Assembly: GCF_027943255.1 (NCBI RefSeq)
Contig: NC_072896.1
Span: 620,001 to 684,000, forward strand
Reading direction: 5' to 3'
From: Anastrepha obliqua
Lineage: Eukaryota; Arthropoda; Insecta; Diptera; Tephritidae
DNA: 64,000 bases
A program made the translations under genes and the position numbers. The notes below the pieces were generated by a model. The model saw only the letters and a list, made by a program, of their open reading frames with translations. It was not told where the DNA came from and did not search any database. Within the stretch, counting starts at the first letter, position 1. Every line of letters begins with the position of its first letter. Shown here piece by piece: positions 11,372 through 22,103 of this stretch.

Positions 11372-14300
11372 AAAACAATATTAAAGCTAAATATTCAATC
11401 CGTCTTTTTATCATCAGTATCATTATTTTACTTGGTTGTATTATTTTAAATGTCCTGCGCAAATTTTAAGCACAAAAATTGTTAATAAAATTTGGTAGCT
11501 CATAAATCAACATAAAAGTAGGTAAAAATGTTATGACCAACTGAGTCTACCAAATGTGATGTATGTATGTACGTGTGTATGCACGTGCGGCATAAAATAG
11601 ACAACTGATTACTGCCAAACAGTAGTGCCTAGGAAAGCACAGTAAAAATAAAAATGGGCAAATTTCATATGAAGTCACATAAAAACTAAGTAATATAACC
11701 AGCAAATTTGTCAATTGGCAAAAAAAAAGAAAAAAATTAAGCAAAAGCTGTTTACATGTGCAATCAACAAAAGAAAATGCTGCATAGTGCTTAGCATAGC
11801 AATAAAAAATAAACCAATAGCAGGGGCTTTCATTCCAAGAGGTAATTTTCAGACTTACGCAAATCTATGAATGTGCATGAATATGCCCTTCTGTTGATAT
11901 TTCGGATACTCCAGTGCTATGTACAGAGCATTACACATAATTCAACTATGCTCGATTTAGCCAAAGTAAATGGCGGAAAAAATGTGATTGCGCAAACGAA
12001 GACGAATCAGAATGCTAGGCAAAAAGAGAAGCTGTGTATATAAATGTACACAAGATGAAGAAGCCGAAGAAGCTGGAGCTAGCAAAGGCCGCAATCCTGA
12101 AAGTATGCACACTAAATTCCGCTGAAATCGCGGTAATTTTTTCATCAATTATATGATGCGAAAAATATGAAGAGATTTACAATCTGCTCCATCCTTGCCT
12201 GAGTACTTGAGAGACGACTTGGCTGCCAAGCTGCCAAGCAGCCAGCTTGCCGGTCTGGCTGCGTGCCGATGCGTCCGTGCGCCTGTAAGTGTGCTATATT
12301 CATATGCTATGCGCTATTACATTTGCCAAAGCGTATTTACTACTAAATCCATTACAAAGTACTAAAAGTACACATAAATGCAGATAAATACATGAACGAA
12401 CAAAATATGAGTACTGCTTCATATGAACACACTTACCCATTGCATGCCGCCAGTTTAGTATTTGGAGGTGGATAAATGGATTTGAGGCGCAGTGAAGTAG
12501 AGTGTATAAAGAGCAAAAAAGGTAGTAATAAAATAAAATTAAAATAGATATAGATATTTGTGCCCAGCAAATGCAGGAACATGCAACGACAGCAGCAACG
12601 ACTGAAGTTTGAGGTTAAATGTGTAGAAAATCAGCAAATCTCTGTAATAAGAAAGAAAAAATGTAAGATTATGGGAATGTGTGCCGATTGTACACTCTGT
12701 TGCAATGTTATAAAACCGCTTAAATATTGGCGCCCACTGCTAGGCAGTCAGTATTTTGTTGAACTTTTCTCCAATGAAACAATGAAAGTATTGGCCATTC
12801 TATTTCTATCCAAATAACATTGGTGACTCAACAGGAAACTATAAAAAGTGAAAAAGAAAATTGTTTCAAAATTTTAATACCGCTCGTTTTTGGCTATATT
12901 CAATATAGAGAAATATCTAATATATTATTTTTATTTCAATTATTCATTTACACTATTTTACCTTTAATAAATTCCTAAGTTTGTTGTGCAAGGCTTATAT
13001 TGTATATATCCCCTACAAATAATAATTATAATAATTCAAAAGCATCTCTTATGCTGCTATCTGCATCTCCCGAAAACTAGACTTGAAAGACTTGAAAATA
13101 TTCCTGAATTGGAGCTTGAGCGACTCCTAAAATTCGCTATAAACACGACACCGATCTTGTATCGCTATGGAGCAACGCAGAGATCTAATTCAAAAGTTCT
13201 TTTATTAAAATCTAGTGCTAAGTTTTTTTTTTAGTAAATTGGGGTACATTCCTCGAGAATGGCGACTTGCAGTTCGTTCATTGCACTTTATTTGCGATTT
13301 TCTGAATTCCGATCATTTGGGCAAGTTCACTGAATTCGGTGTCATTCTGCGCTTTCTCTACTTTCACGAATTATCAATTGCCTTCCACGAATAGAAATAT
13401 CCGCTATGCTGGTCTTACAACTTCGAAACGGAGTGTATACTTGTACATATAAGCACATATACGCTCGTGCGTAGCTATGCCAGTGTATGCTCGTACTGGT
13501 AAATGGGTAAGAGCAATCGCCGGCTAAGAGGTTAAATATTATGCATGCATCCTTGCACTGCTAAAGGTTCTTAGTGGCACAAACCGGGCTAACGGCAAAT
13601 GCGCACTGAATCATCTTGAAAATTGTCTACTTATCAAGTTGAAGAGTAACAGACGGCAGTGTGCGATTTGCGCGATGTTTAGTGATAAGCGAAGCACACC
13701 CGGAGCAGAAGTGAGTGAAGAACGGAGGGCAGAGCTTACTTCCAGCCTGATGGCTCATGATGAAGTGTTTTAGAACAATGCTTCCAAAGTAACGAAAAAT
13801 GTACAGTTAAAATGTAGAAAATATTGAAATGATTAGAGGTCTAAAGAGGAGCGAGAGGGTTATGGGGGGAGCTTCTTGAGTAATGTTGACGGCATGATTA
13901 TGACGTGACTGCGTTTTTCACTTTTTGCAGTGTTGTTTTTGGGGTTTCAAAGCTTTCAGCCAAATGAAAGCCAACAATTTTGTTTGTTTATTTTGCAGAG
14001 CGCACTGGGCTAAGTGAGTTTTTGTGATAAAATAGGAATCAGATAAATAAAAGAATGGCTTCTTTGTAATTCACCTATACGCGGTGAAGTGCGTGTTGAT
14101 TTCTTGATCTTTGATAAAGATTTATCATATATATTTTCTAATTTTGAATGCTGCAAACTTCCAGGTGTAAAAGAATTGCTGAAAATGATTTTCTTCACCA
14201 AATAAATTCTTGTCCTCAAATTACAATTGAAATGCCTTGTAAATTGAATAACTTGTGCAAAATAAGTGGCTCATCTTTTTAACTAAAATCTATTAATTTT

Positions 14301-14509
14301 AAGGCTTTGTTTCATCTTACATATAGGCACTTTTTCAACACATTTTGGTGTACAATTTTCAATAATTGCATTCTTCCCTTACTTCGCCCACCCGTAGTTA
14401 CTATTTAAGCTTTTAATACGACCATTTTTATTGGGCAAATACAGAAAGAACTTTCACCTACATTTGAGGTACAAAATATGTTCAACAATTCTATGTGGAG
14501 TGCTATGAA
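11372..14509. other. non-coding sequence
   Basis: AT-rich with no convincing frame. A small GC-rich block at about 12215-12245 contains repeated CTGCCAAG/GGCTGC words that can pair with each other. Simple tracts occur near 13440-13500. Confidence 0.4.
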
Positions 14510-14545
14510 GATAGTAACGCACCGACCCATTCGGCTACGGCGGCC
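14510..14545 (-). repeat. tRNA-derived SINE, copy 2 (head only)
   Basis: The minus strand reads GGCCGCCGTAGCCGAATGGG and then TCGGTGCGTTACTATC. This is the best-preserved A-box region of the SINE family in the window (TAGCCGAATGG fits the tRNA A-box pattern). The rest of the element is missing. Confidence 0.6.
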
Positions 14546-14780
14546 GGTATACGAGTATGAATGGTATATCTCCTGGAAATATGGGTCTTATTTATTTTTT
14601 AGGAAAAAATTAGAGTTTGGCGGGTTTAAATATAGTACAGAAATTTTGTCATGGATTTTTGGTGCATATTTCGCAGCCGTAGCAAAATGGGTTTGTGTGT
14701 GAGTAGGGCTTGGTAGGGTTCTGTGTGGCGTGAAACACCAAATCATAGAAAAGAGTTTTTTTTTAATAGTGACAAACTAC

Positions 14781-14868
14781 TCAGGTATTGGTAAACCTTC
14801 TAAATGCTTCTTATAAAAAACCATCGAGCGTTTGGAGGCGGCATAAAACTGTAGACCCCTCCAAGAGC
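14781..14868 (+). repeat. tRNA-derived SINE, copy 3 (body only)
   Basis: The plus strand contains GGAGGCGGCATAAAACTGTAG, matching the minus strand of 51145-51165 nearly base for base. It is preceded by the same CTTCTTATAAAAACCAT-type block. Its orientation is opposite to the head fragment at 14510, so the two are separate insertions or one rearranged copy. It abuts a reverse transcriptase fragment. Confidence 0.55.
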
Positions 14869-14886
14869 CGTATAAAGTTTGTAAGT

Positions 14887-15135
14887 TTATGGATCAGAGA
14901 ATTCAGATGCATGGTGACGAATGAAGCTCAGAATAGAATACGATTTAGTAAGAATGAAGTTGAAAGAAATCTTAGCGTCGAATATAACTCCAAGATTTTT
15001 GAACTCTGTTACATTAAGTAATTCATGGCTAGCAGTGGTATAGAATGTATCAAAAATATTCTGACGCCTCGAAAGCGTTAAACGAAAATATTTCTTTAAA
15101 AAGTCTTTCAAAAGATGCACCTAGTTGTTGTTTTA
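14887..15135 (-). pseudogene. jockey-type non-LTR reverse transcriptase fragment (C-terminal part)
   Basis: The minus-strand frame contains VTEFKNLGVIFDAKISFN and then SFIRHHASEFSDP. This matches the conserved block after the YADD motif in jockey-clade reverse transcriptases (xFxDLGVxxDxxLxFNxHI...GFIxRxxxEFxDP). The catalytic YADD region lies outside this fragment and is absent. A related fragment of the N-terminal reverse transcriptase region lies on the same strand at 17311-17575. Both could come from one element now split by the MITE and mariner in between. It is non-functional. Confidence 0.75.
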
Positions 15136-15232
15136 AAGTAAAACATATAAAAATTTAGATTCCTTCCGGTTTCTCTTTTAATTATATGTGAAAAATTTTA
15201 TCAAATCCGCTAAACAATCGGTTCATGAATGC

Positions 15233-15868
15233 TTAAGGGTGATCTAGAGCTCGAAAATTTAGGGCATTTTCAGGTTTTTTTTGAAAAACAATATTTAAAA
15301 TTTTCAGGCTTTTTATTTAACTTCTTTTAAATACAAAAATGAAAAAATATATTTTTTTAATAATTTTGAAAATGGCGATGAAGTTGACCCTTCGGAAAAA
15401 TTGGACCTGGACGGCGTTGTCCTTTTGTCTCTTCTATTTATCTGAAACATAAAAACCAAAAAAAAATATTATTCAGTATGACTATCTTCCGTAGAATAAA
15501 AAAAATTATTTGACAAAATGGCGCGTTTCTAAATTCGACACTCTTTTTTTCAGTTTTTTAATAAAAAAAACGAAATAATTGAAATAATAATATGATTCTA
15601 GTGCAGGCAATAGCCAACAACATATTAAAATTTCAGACGGTTCGGTAAATTTTTTTTTTTTTGACAACACCAGGACAAAAAAAGTCATTAAATCAGTTTA
15701 AAGTTCCAGGTACAGGAGCGCGCGAACCGCTCTCTACCTAGTTAATGGGAATGTAGAAGCTATAATGTAGGGAATTCCCCCATGAATATTTCACAGTATA
15801 TTCTTAAGATACTTTCCAAATACCGAAAAAACAAAAATCGATTTTTGGAATTTCTAGACCACCCTTAA
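15233..15868. mobile_element. TTAA-flanked MITE, copy A
   Basis: Non-coding element of about 630 bp flanked by TTAA on both sides (15233-15236, 15865-15868). Its ends are inverted: GGGTGATCTAGA inward on the left, and the reverse complement of TCTAGACCACCC on the right. It shares long blocks with 23477-23803: ...AGCTCG-AATTTAGGG, GACAACACCA, CAGTTTAAAGTT, GCTCTCTA-CTAGTTAATGGG, TAGAAGCTATAAT, and ATTTCTAGACCACC. TTAA duplication is the hallmark of the piggyBac superfamily, so this is probably a non-autonomous piggyBac-type element. It contains long A/T runs and extra sequence missing from copy B. Confidence 0.8.
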
Positions 15869-15874
15869 TTGTTG

Positions 15875-16085
15875 AGAACGTCGAGATATCGATGTTGAAG
15901 GTTGTTCAGCAGCACTTTGCGCTACAGCAGCAGTATTCTCAACAGATTGTGCAGTTTTTGGTCTGCAAGTCTATTTTCTATCCTCGACAGCAGTAGTTTC
16001 TCGACATTTTTTCACCAATCTTTGAATCGCCAATTCATTCGGATGATTATTTCCACCAAGAAAATCATGAATCACACGAGGAATA
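15875..16085 (-). pseudogene. N-terminal helix-turn-helix fragment of a DD41D-type mariner transposase
   Basis: The minus strand encodes NNHPNELAIQRLVKK, then CRETTAVEDRK, a stop, and SVENTAAVAQSAAEQPSTS followed by ISRRSQQL. This is the N-terminal DNA-binding region seen in insect DD41D/DUF4817-type transposases (NNRPxExTIxRLVxKF ... SxENIAAV ... SxRRRSQxLG). The catalytic domain is absent, and an in-frame TAG interrupts it. It is flanked by the TTAA MITE on one side and mariner 2 on the other. Confidence 0.65.
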
Positions 16086-16102
16086 CCTGAAGCAGATAGA
16101 TA

Positions 16103-17251
16103 CGAGGAGTGTTCAAAAGTATCGCGAAATTTGAATTTTCGCAGGTTACGTATATTCGAATTTCGATACTTTTGTGGCGATATGTTGGTACTCATGTCTC
16201 TCACTCATGCCGACGAGTTTGGCCATTTTGAATGTTCAGTGAATTGTTGACAGCTGCTTTGCTAGCTCGTCTTCGATTTTTACCTTTTCAAAAAGATGGA
16301 TCAAAGAGCCTATATCAAATTTTGTGTGAAAAACGAAATTAAGTCCGCGGATGCATTCCGAATGTTGACTCAGTCCGGTGTCATACGGAGAAGCTACTTT
16401 GGACCAAAGTAACGTTTGTCGGTGGTACAAAATGGTCTCAGAAGCCCGAGAAGATGTGAACGACGAAAAACGTCCCGGACGCCCGAGCACTTCAACAACA
16501 GACGAAAAATTGATGAAGTGAAAAAAATGCAATTGGCCAATCGTCGAACCACCGTTAGAGAAGTTTCTGAGGACCGAGACATATCGAATGGCTCGTGTCA
16601 TTGGATTTTTGTCAATAATTTGGGCATGAGACGGGTCGCCGTAAAATTCGTACCAAAACTGCTCAATTTCGACTAAAAGCAGCATCGCATGAATATTTCT
16701 AATGAGATGTTGGACTCTGTCCGCGACGACCCAAATTTGCTCCAGAGAGTCATAAATGGTGATGAATCGTGGTTTATGGTTATGACGTGGAAACTAAAGC
16801 TCAATCATCTCAATGGAAGCAGCCGCACGAAGAAAGACCGAAAAAGCGCGCCAAGTTCGGTCGAATGTAGAAGTTTTTGCTTAAAACGGTCAATACGGAA
16901 TATTACCGTCCCTGCTCACAGATCGTTGCTTGTGCGCGACTTTTTGACCGAAAACAGCACACTAATGATGCCACAGCCACCATATTCCCTAGATTTGGCC
17001 CACTGCGACTTTTTCTTGTTTTCGAAACTGAAGAGACGCATGAAAGGACACGTGAGATAAAGACGACATCGTAGGAGGAGCTGAACAAGAAAAAAAAAAT
17101 GATTTTTTGAAGTGCTTCGAAGATTTGAAAAAACGTTGGCACAAGTGCATAATATCTCGTGGGGACTACTTTGAAGGGGACGAAATAGATATTAATGAAT
17201 AAATAAATACTTTTTGAAAAAACACACGCGATACTTTTTGAATGCACCTCG
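16103..17251 (+). mobile_element. mariner (DD34D) transposon 2, defective
   Basis: 1149-bp element. The left end CGAGGAGTGTTCAAAAGTAT (from 16103) and the right end (to 17251, minus strand CGAGGTGCATTCAAAAAGTA) are imperfect inverted repeats of about 25 bp. TA lies on both outer sides (16101-16102, 17252-17253). The coding region runs on the plus strand but is broken. The ends differ from those of the other mariners here, so this is a separate lineage. Confidence 0.9.
16296..17202 (+). pseudogene. mariner transposase pseudogene (element 2)
   Basis: The reading frame starts at the ATG at 16296 (MDQRAYIKFCVKNEIKSADA) and can be followed to a TAA at 17202 through several frames. Recognisable blocks are GRPSTSTTDEK, NRRTTVREVSED, LGMRRVAVKFVPKLL, INGDESWF (first catalytic Asp), LVRDFLTENSTLMMPQPPYS and LAHCDFFLFSKLK (third Asp). 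Between TVNTEYY and PAHRSLLVRDF roughly 60 codons are missing, and with them the HDN motif with the second Asp. There are also stops and frameshifts. The usual length is about 345 codons, so this copy is truncated and cannot be catalytic. Confidence 0.88.
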
Positions 17252-17310
17252 TACAACGCAACATCTTTCCTGACTTAAACCACTGCAGAAAGGTGGAATG
17301 GCAGCTAAAG

Positions 17311-17575
17311 TCAACTGACTTCTTTAATTAGAATTTTATGCGACACTCTGCCAATTGCTTTAGAGAAATCTGTATAAATGCAATCGATTTGAAGCCGCTT
17401 CAAGAACGATGACATGGAGAATTCACAGAGCAACCAGAGACAAACCCATTTTGTGTTGGATTGATTAAAGATTTGACCGCAAATCAAATCTTGTCTTTTT
17501 GTGATGCTTGACAGTTTGGAAATCGGTCTATAGTTGCGAACATCATTTTTGCACCCACTTTGCACCCATTCATTC
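17311..17575 (-). pseudogene. jockey-type non-LTR reverse transcriptase fragment (N-terminal part)
   Basis: The minus strand encodes SGCKNDVRNYRPISKLSSI and then LKRLQIDCIYTDFSKAIGRV followed by SHKIL. These are the fingers/palm blocks of jockey-clade reverse transcriptases: NYRxISxLSxxxKxFE, and DxIYTDFSKAFDxVxH with the first catalytic Asp. The region between them is frame-disrupted. The order and strand fit the C-terminal piece at 14887-15135, as if one 5'-truncated copy had later been interrupted by other insertions. It is non-functional. Confidence 0.8.
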
Positions 17576-18999
17576 AGTAAAATTTATATGAAATTTTGCT
17601 TTGAATAGAATTGAAAATGTGCAAGCAATAAATTATTACTAATTTCTCCTTTTCAGTTTCCGCACAAAAAAATTGTCAGTTGTCAACAAACTAACGAGCG
17701 CTAAAAAATTCCAAAGTTTCAGAAATAAAATTTTCTATTTACAATATTGCAACTAAATATTTTATGAGTTTGATGACGGTGTGCGTTTTTATTTGTTTAT
17801 GTAAATATAGTGCCTATGTATTCACGTACATATGAATGTGTGTGTGTGTGTGTGTACACAAGCGAATATCATTATTTTCATGATTGTTTTTTTGCTAGTT
17901 AACACAGTTGCCAATCGGTTTCCTATCATTCTAGCTGGTTGTTGTTGTTGTTTTTGATTTTTGATTTAGAAAAAATATGTATGTAATTGCACTTTATTCT
18001 GTTTTCATTTCCCCTTTAGCAAGCGACAACACAATTAAAAATCAACAACAACGCCACTGACATGCCACCCTAAATCTGCGTTTTCCTGTTGCAGAATGGC
18101 AAATTACAATAATAATTGTTGCTGTTACTGTTGTCATTGCACATACTGACATTGTCATTATCGTGGCTGTAAATTGAACTGTCAGTTGCCAGGACATATT
18201 TGCTACAGATTTTTTTTTGTGGCCCATGGTACAATAATATAAAATGTTTTGTTGCTGTATCGTTTGATTTTGTTGCAAATTTTTATTTTTTTAATTGCTT
18301 TCGCTGTAACATAAAACAATTGTTGGCAATAATATTGTTTGGCCTACTAGTTGGTCAGTTGTTGTATGTCCATACACACTGGTACCTACATACATACAAA
18401 CATCCATGCATATGTGAGTGTATGCGGTACAATTACAATGTGTGTTTTATCGTTTTCATAGATCAGATATTGTGCCCTTATTTTACATATTTTAAATACG
18501 TATATATGTACATATATATTCACATACAACTAGACACAGATGCGTATTGGCAATGCCTAGTTTGGCTGCGTGTGCAATTGTGTGCGTTTTTATGGCTATG
18601 CAAATGCTTCAAATCGATTGTAACACCACCGGCGCACGGCAGACGACTGGCTTCCGCCACGGACAAGCACTTCCATTTGCACACATGAAGATACATACAC
18701 ATGCATACGCGCACATGCACATACATATGTACAAACAAACCTTCTCGCAATCGCATCCTCCAACACTTCGGTCTGTAGTGTTTTTGTTCCCGTTCAAATT
18801 AGCTTGATATTAAATTTTATTTTGTCACACTATCGTGGAATGCCAATCAAAGTTTCTGTAGTTGTTGCTGATGTGATTAAATTGCCCTTTTTGTTGCTGT
18901 AGTTTTCAGTCGAAAAAAGCGATTTGCATAAAATCGGAAATTTCGTGGTTTTGATTGAGTGAGGTTGGTTTTTTGGTTACACTATAAAAAACCTTTACC
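17576..18999. other. non-coding sequence with simple repeats
   Basis: Contains a TG dinucleotide run (17837-17854), a GTT run (about 17938-17953) and CATA/TATG-rich tracts at 18370-18530 and 18690-18735. The 162-codon frame at 18200-18688 is Phe/Cys/Tyr-rich and runs through these tracts, so I regard it as chance. Confidence 0.5.
17837..17854 (+). repeat. (TG)n microsatellite
   Basis: Nine TG units in a row within a CATA/TATG-rich tract. Runs like this are usually polymorphic in length. Confidence 0.85.
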
Positions 19000-19010
19000 G
19001 GGAATTCCCC
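19000..19010. promoter_or_regulatory. Rel/kappaB-like motif
   Basis: GGGAATTCCCC fits the kappaB/Dorsal-type consensus (GGG-N4/5-CCC). A second match, GGGGAATTCC, is at 19448-19457. Short motifs of this kind occur by chance, so function is only a possibility. Confidence 0.2.
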
Positions 19011-19457
19011 AAAATGGAGTAATTCAAATATTCAATCTTATTAACAAACTTTCCCTCAGCTGTGATTGGTATGGAAGGCTCCGTAAGCTTGCCAGAAAGC
19101 CTGAGGCTTTGTGAGGTTGTAGCTGCTTGTTCGAAAATGTAAGTTTCTAGTTATGGTTTGAAATTAGAGTGCCTTTTTTTCTTTTCTTTAAGTCTTTCGC
19201 ATACGGCATTCCTACGATTGGTTAACTCCCGGAAATTATACGAACCTTATACGGCCTTGAGAGAACAATGTATAAATTGCAAATTGCCGCAATGGTAGGA
19301 AGCTGATACTAAAGATGAGGAAGATATTTACTACAATTTAGTCAGATCAACCAGCAAACCTTCACAGCCTTTTGTTTATTAATTGTGCTGAATATTCAGT
19401 AAATGTCACGCTTTTTAGTAGAAGTTTTTTTTATAAAAAGCGCTTTTGGGGAATTCC
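19000..19457. repeat. 14-bp inverted repeat bounding about 457 bp
   Basis: GGAATTCCCCAAAA at 19001-19014 is exactly inverted at 19444-19457 (TTTTGGGGAATTCC). A TATAAAAA string lies near each arm. This could be a small terminal-repeat element, or chance conservation of two palindromic Rel/kappaB-like sites. I see no clear target duplication. Confidence 0.35.
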
Positions 19458-20288
19458 TTTAGTATGTTTCTTGGCGATTCCTGCCATTACTTTTATATTT
19501 TGAACAACTAACTTTCTGGCCTGGAATGCGATGCGCTCCAATGGCAGTGCTGCGATATTTTTCTATTGGTTTTTAGCTGTTTTCATGATTGTGCGCAATT
19601 ATTTCCGGTGTAAAGTTGAATATATGTATGTACTCATATGTGATTATTATCCATAATTGGATATTTGTATATATATGTGCAAGCGAAACGAGTGAGGCCA
19701 TCATTTAATCTTCTAGCGCCACGTTCGCGCCACAAAATGCGCCGTTTCCACACCTCTCACCTTTCATCTCTCAGCCTTCGGCTATCAATTCAACATTCTA
19801 ACGGTGCTAATTTTCACTCAGCGCGCTGTTGCATTCAATATAACAGTTGATCGAAACTTTGCAGTAGGCAATGAACGAGGGACGCTAGGCTCTGAATAGA
19901 TGCACACACATCCATATACACATACATACGTATATGCGGATGGAATCGGAAAGGCCACGCAATGATCAATTAATGCCGAAATTGTTTTGACAATTTGCGC
20001 GCAAACTGAATTGTTTTGTTTTAACGTTGGCCAGCGACAGCAGCAAACCAAGAAACAAAAACTATGGCAATTAGGTTATCGCTTCGCAAATGGATGGAAA
20101 TCTATGAAAACTGAAAAGCGGTGTGCGCGCATTGTTTGGTATTTCCCAACGTTATTTGTGTGAACAATATATACCAAAAGTGGTCTTGAATTTGCAAAAA
20201 TAACCGCACGAGGAGCAAGCGCATTAGGTCGACCAACAAACCAAAACTGGTTTCTGTTTTTAATAGAAGGGGTGCGAATATTTATTGA
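19458..20288. other. non-coding sequence
   Basis: No protein-like frame. CATA/TATG tracts lie near 19620-19680 and 19905-19940. Upstream of the interrupted frame at 20289 I see no clear promoter. Confidence 0.4.
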
Positions 20289-20508
20289 ATGCTGTCGTCA
20301 CGGAATTTGTCTATATTAATGTCATTAATTATTAATACCATTACGATCTACCGATTTGAATATATGGACTATGCGTTAGAAATTGAAAAAGGAAAGCAAC
20401 CAGTTAAGCTGCCTTCTCTGAAGAAAGAGATAGTCCTCTACATGGATTTTAGAGCTAGATTTCAGATTCGAGACATAAACTGTGCAGATTTGAAAGAAAT
20501 TTATAGTA

Positions 20509-21715
20509 TCAGGTCAGTCCATAAGTTCGTGCGTATTTTACCCATAGTTTCACTTTTGTACAATTTTGCATTCAAAAAATTATTCGCGGAATATAACAAA
20601 ACTATTTATATTTTCTTTGATATATTGTGCATTCGACAAGTTATTTTAATCGCGGATAGAAGGACGTGTTGTTAAAAAATAAAGTGGAATCTTCGAACGC
20701 GTATAAGAGGCATATTTCGTATTTTTTTATAAAAGTGGTAAAAATGCAACAACTGCTGCTGCAGAATTAACACTGTTCGCGGAGAGGATACCGCAATGCG
20801 AGAGATGGATGCGCAAAAGTGGCTTTTAAAATTCCGAAGTGGTAACTGCGACGTGGAGGATGCCCCGCGCGCTGGTCGTCCTGAAGTCGTTGACTCCGAC
20901 GCCTTGCTCGAACTCGTGGAAGCTGAGCCAAATTTGATAGCTCATAAGTTAGGCACAGGCACCTGGTTCAATTGGGGAAGGTTTTAAAGCTGGTAGCAGA
21001 GAGTGAATGTGTGTTCTCAGCTGCTGCAACGGCTTGAAAATGAATGTTTTTTGAACCGTATCGTTACTGATTATGAAAAATGGGTCCTTTACAACAATCC
21101 TGTTCGCAAATGCCAATGGTTAGATAAAGATGAAACACCAGAACTGACCCCTTGAGATGACCTTCACCCCAAGAAGATTCTCTTGTCTATTTGGTGGGAT
21201 ATGACCGATATTGTTTGTTATGAACTTCTGGAACCAAACCAGACGATAACTGCTGATTATTATTCCCATCCGCTAGCAAATCTGAATGAGGCACTTAAAA
21301 AAAATCGATCGTCTTTAGTGAATAGACGCAAAGTTTTGTTTCACCACGACAACGCAAGACCTCATTCCGCAAGGCAAACATTAGGCAAGCTGAACGAGCT
21401 CGGATGGGAGCTAATGCCGCATCCACTATACTCTCCGGATATTGCACCTTGTGATTATCACCTTTTCCGTGGACTTCAATCCCATATGAGTAATAAGAAC
21501 TACTCCTCAAACGAAACTATAAAAAGGGATATCGAAGCGTATTTTGGCTCCAAGGACAAAAAATTTTTTGAGCAGGAAATTAAAAATTTGTCTAAACGTT
21601 GGGAAGACATTGTAAATAATGAAGGAAAATATATTATTGATTAATAAATACTTTAAACATCTTTTTTATTAATTTTAAAACCACCTTTAAAAAACGAACT
21701 TATGGACTGACCTGA
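20509..21715 (+). mobile_element. mariner (DD34D) transposon 3, defective, perfect ends
   Basis: 1207-bp element with perfect 22-bp inverted ends. TCAGGTCAGTCCATAAG starts at 20509 and its reverse complement ends at 21715, with TA on both outer sides (20507-20508, 21716-21717). Perfect ends contrast with a damaged transposase, which suggests that the copy was mobilised in trans or inserted relatively recently. The end sequence is unlike those of the other mariners here. Confidence 0.93.
20683..21644 (+). pseudogene. mariner transposase pseudogene (element 3)
   Basis: Blocks in order are KSGKNATTAAAE, the helix-turn-helix region AQKWLLKFRSGNCDVEDAPR, then a deletion across the second helix-turn-helix/WVPHEL linker. 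After it come FLNRIVTDYEKWVLYNNP, LHPKKILLSIWWD, HHDNARPHSARQ, and YSPDIAPCDYHLF to a natural TAA at 21642-21644. A frameshift lies near a T run at about 20730, there is a TGA near 21155, and the first catalytic Asp is replaced by Tyr (TDYEKW instead of TGDEKW). The second and third Asp keep 34-residue spacing. It cannot be catalytic. Confidence 0.88.
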
Positions 21716-21968
21716 TATTAGTAGAAGGGTCGCTCATGTTAATGCGAGACGTGCCATACTTTACATACACTTTTTGAAAGAAATTCGAAAAAGATTACAC
21801 GAATCCAACAAACCATCTGCATCATCACATCCTAGGGTAGACGGAAGACCAATAGTTTCCCTTCTACAACTAATACATTACCAAAAAGATGGATCAAATA
21901 TATGTAGATATTACAAGCATCTTTTCGCAAAGAATGATAACGAAATCTGTCTTAAGTACTCGAGCTGA

Positions 21969-22103
21969 GTTGTACCGGAAAAGTCAATGAAGAAGTGCCA
22001 TAGGGTTAACTCAACATGGTTAAAATGGAAAACCCTAACTGGCGTACTATGCGACAGAATGATGCTACTGCATCTAAAAGGAAAAAATAAAATAGATAGA
22101 TGA
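21969..22103 (+). pseudogene. LINE reverse transcriptase scrap (thumb region)
   Basis: The frame reads HRVNSTWLKWKTLTGVLCDR and then MMLLHLKGK before a stop. This resembles the block HRIxxxWxKWRxxTGVLCDxxMPxxLKGKxYxT that follows the palm in several insect LINE reverse transcriptases. It lies immediately after, and in the same frame as, the interrupted open frame. Only about 45 codons remain, so the clade cannot be assigned. Confidence 0.55.

Larger units (their letters stand above)
20289..21968 (+). pseudogene. unrecognised open frame interrupted by mariner 3
   Basis: A frame open from 20289 runs into the mariner target site at 20508. If the element (20509-21715) and one TA are removed, the same frame continues without a stop from 21718 to a TGA at 21966-21968, about 157 codons in all. 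The first ATG that gives a soluble-looking protein is inside it (MDYALEIEKGKQ). The product is rich in Lys, Arg, Glu and Ile, unlike the Phe/Cys-rich chance frames of this window. After the stop the same frame continues into a LINE reverse transcriptase motif. The frame could therefore belong to an older retroelement and not to a host gene. I do not recognise the protein. Confidence 0.35.

Noticed and set aside
18200..18688. 162-codon plus-strand frame
   Set aside because: Phe/Cys/Tyr-rich, runs through CATA/TATG simple tracts, and shows no domain.
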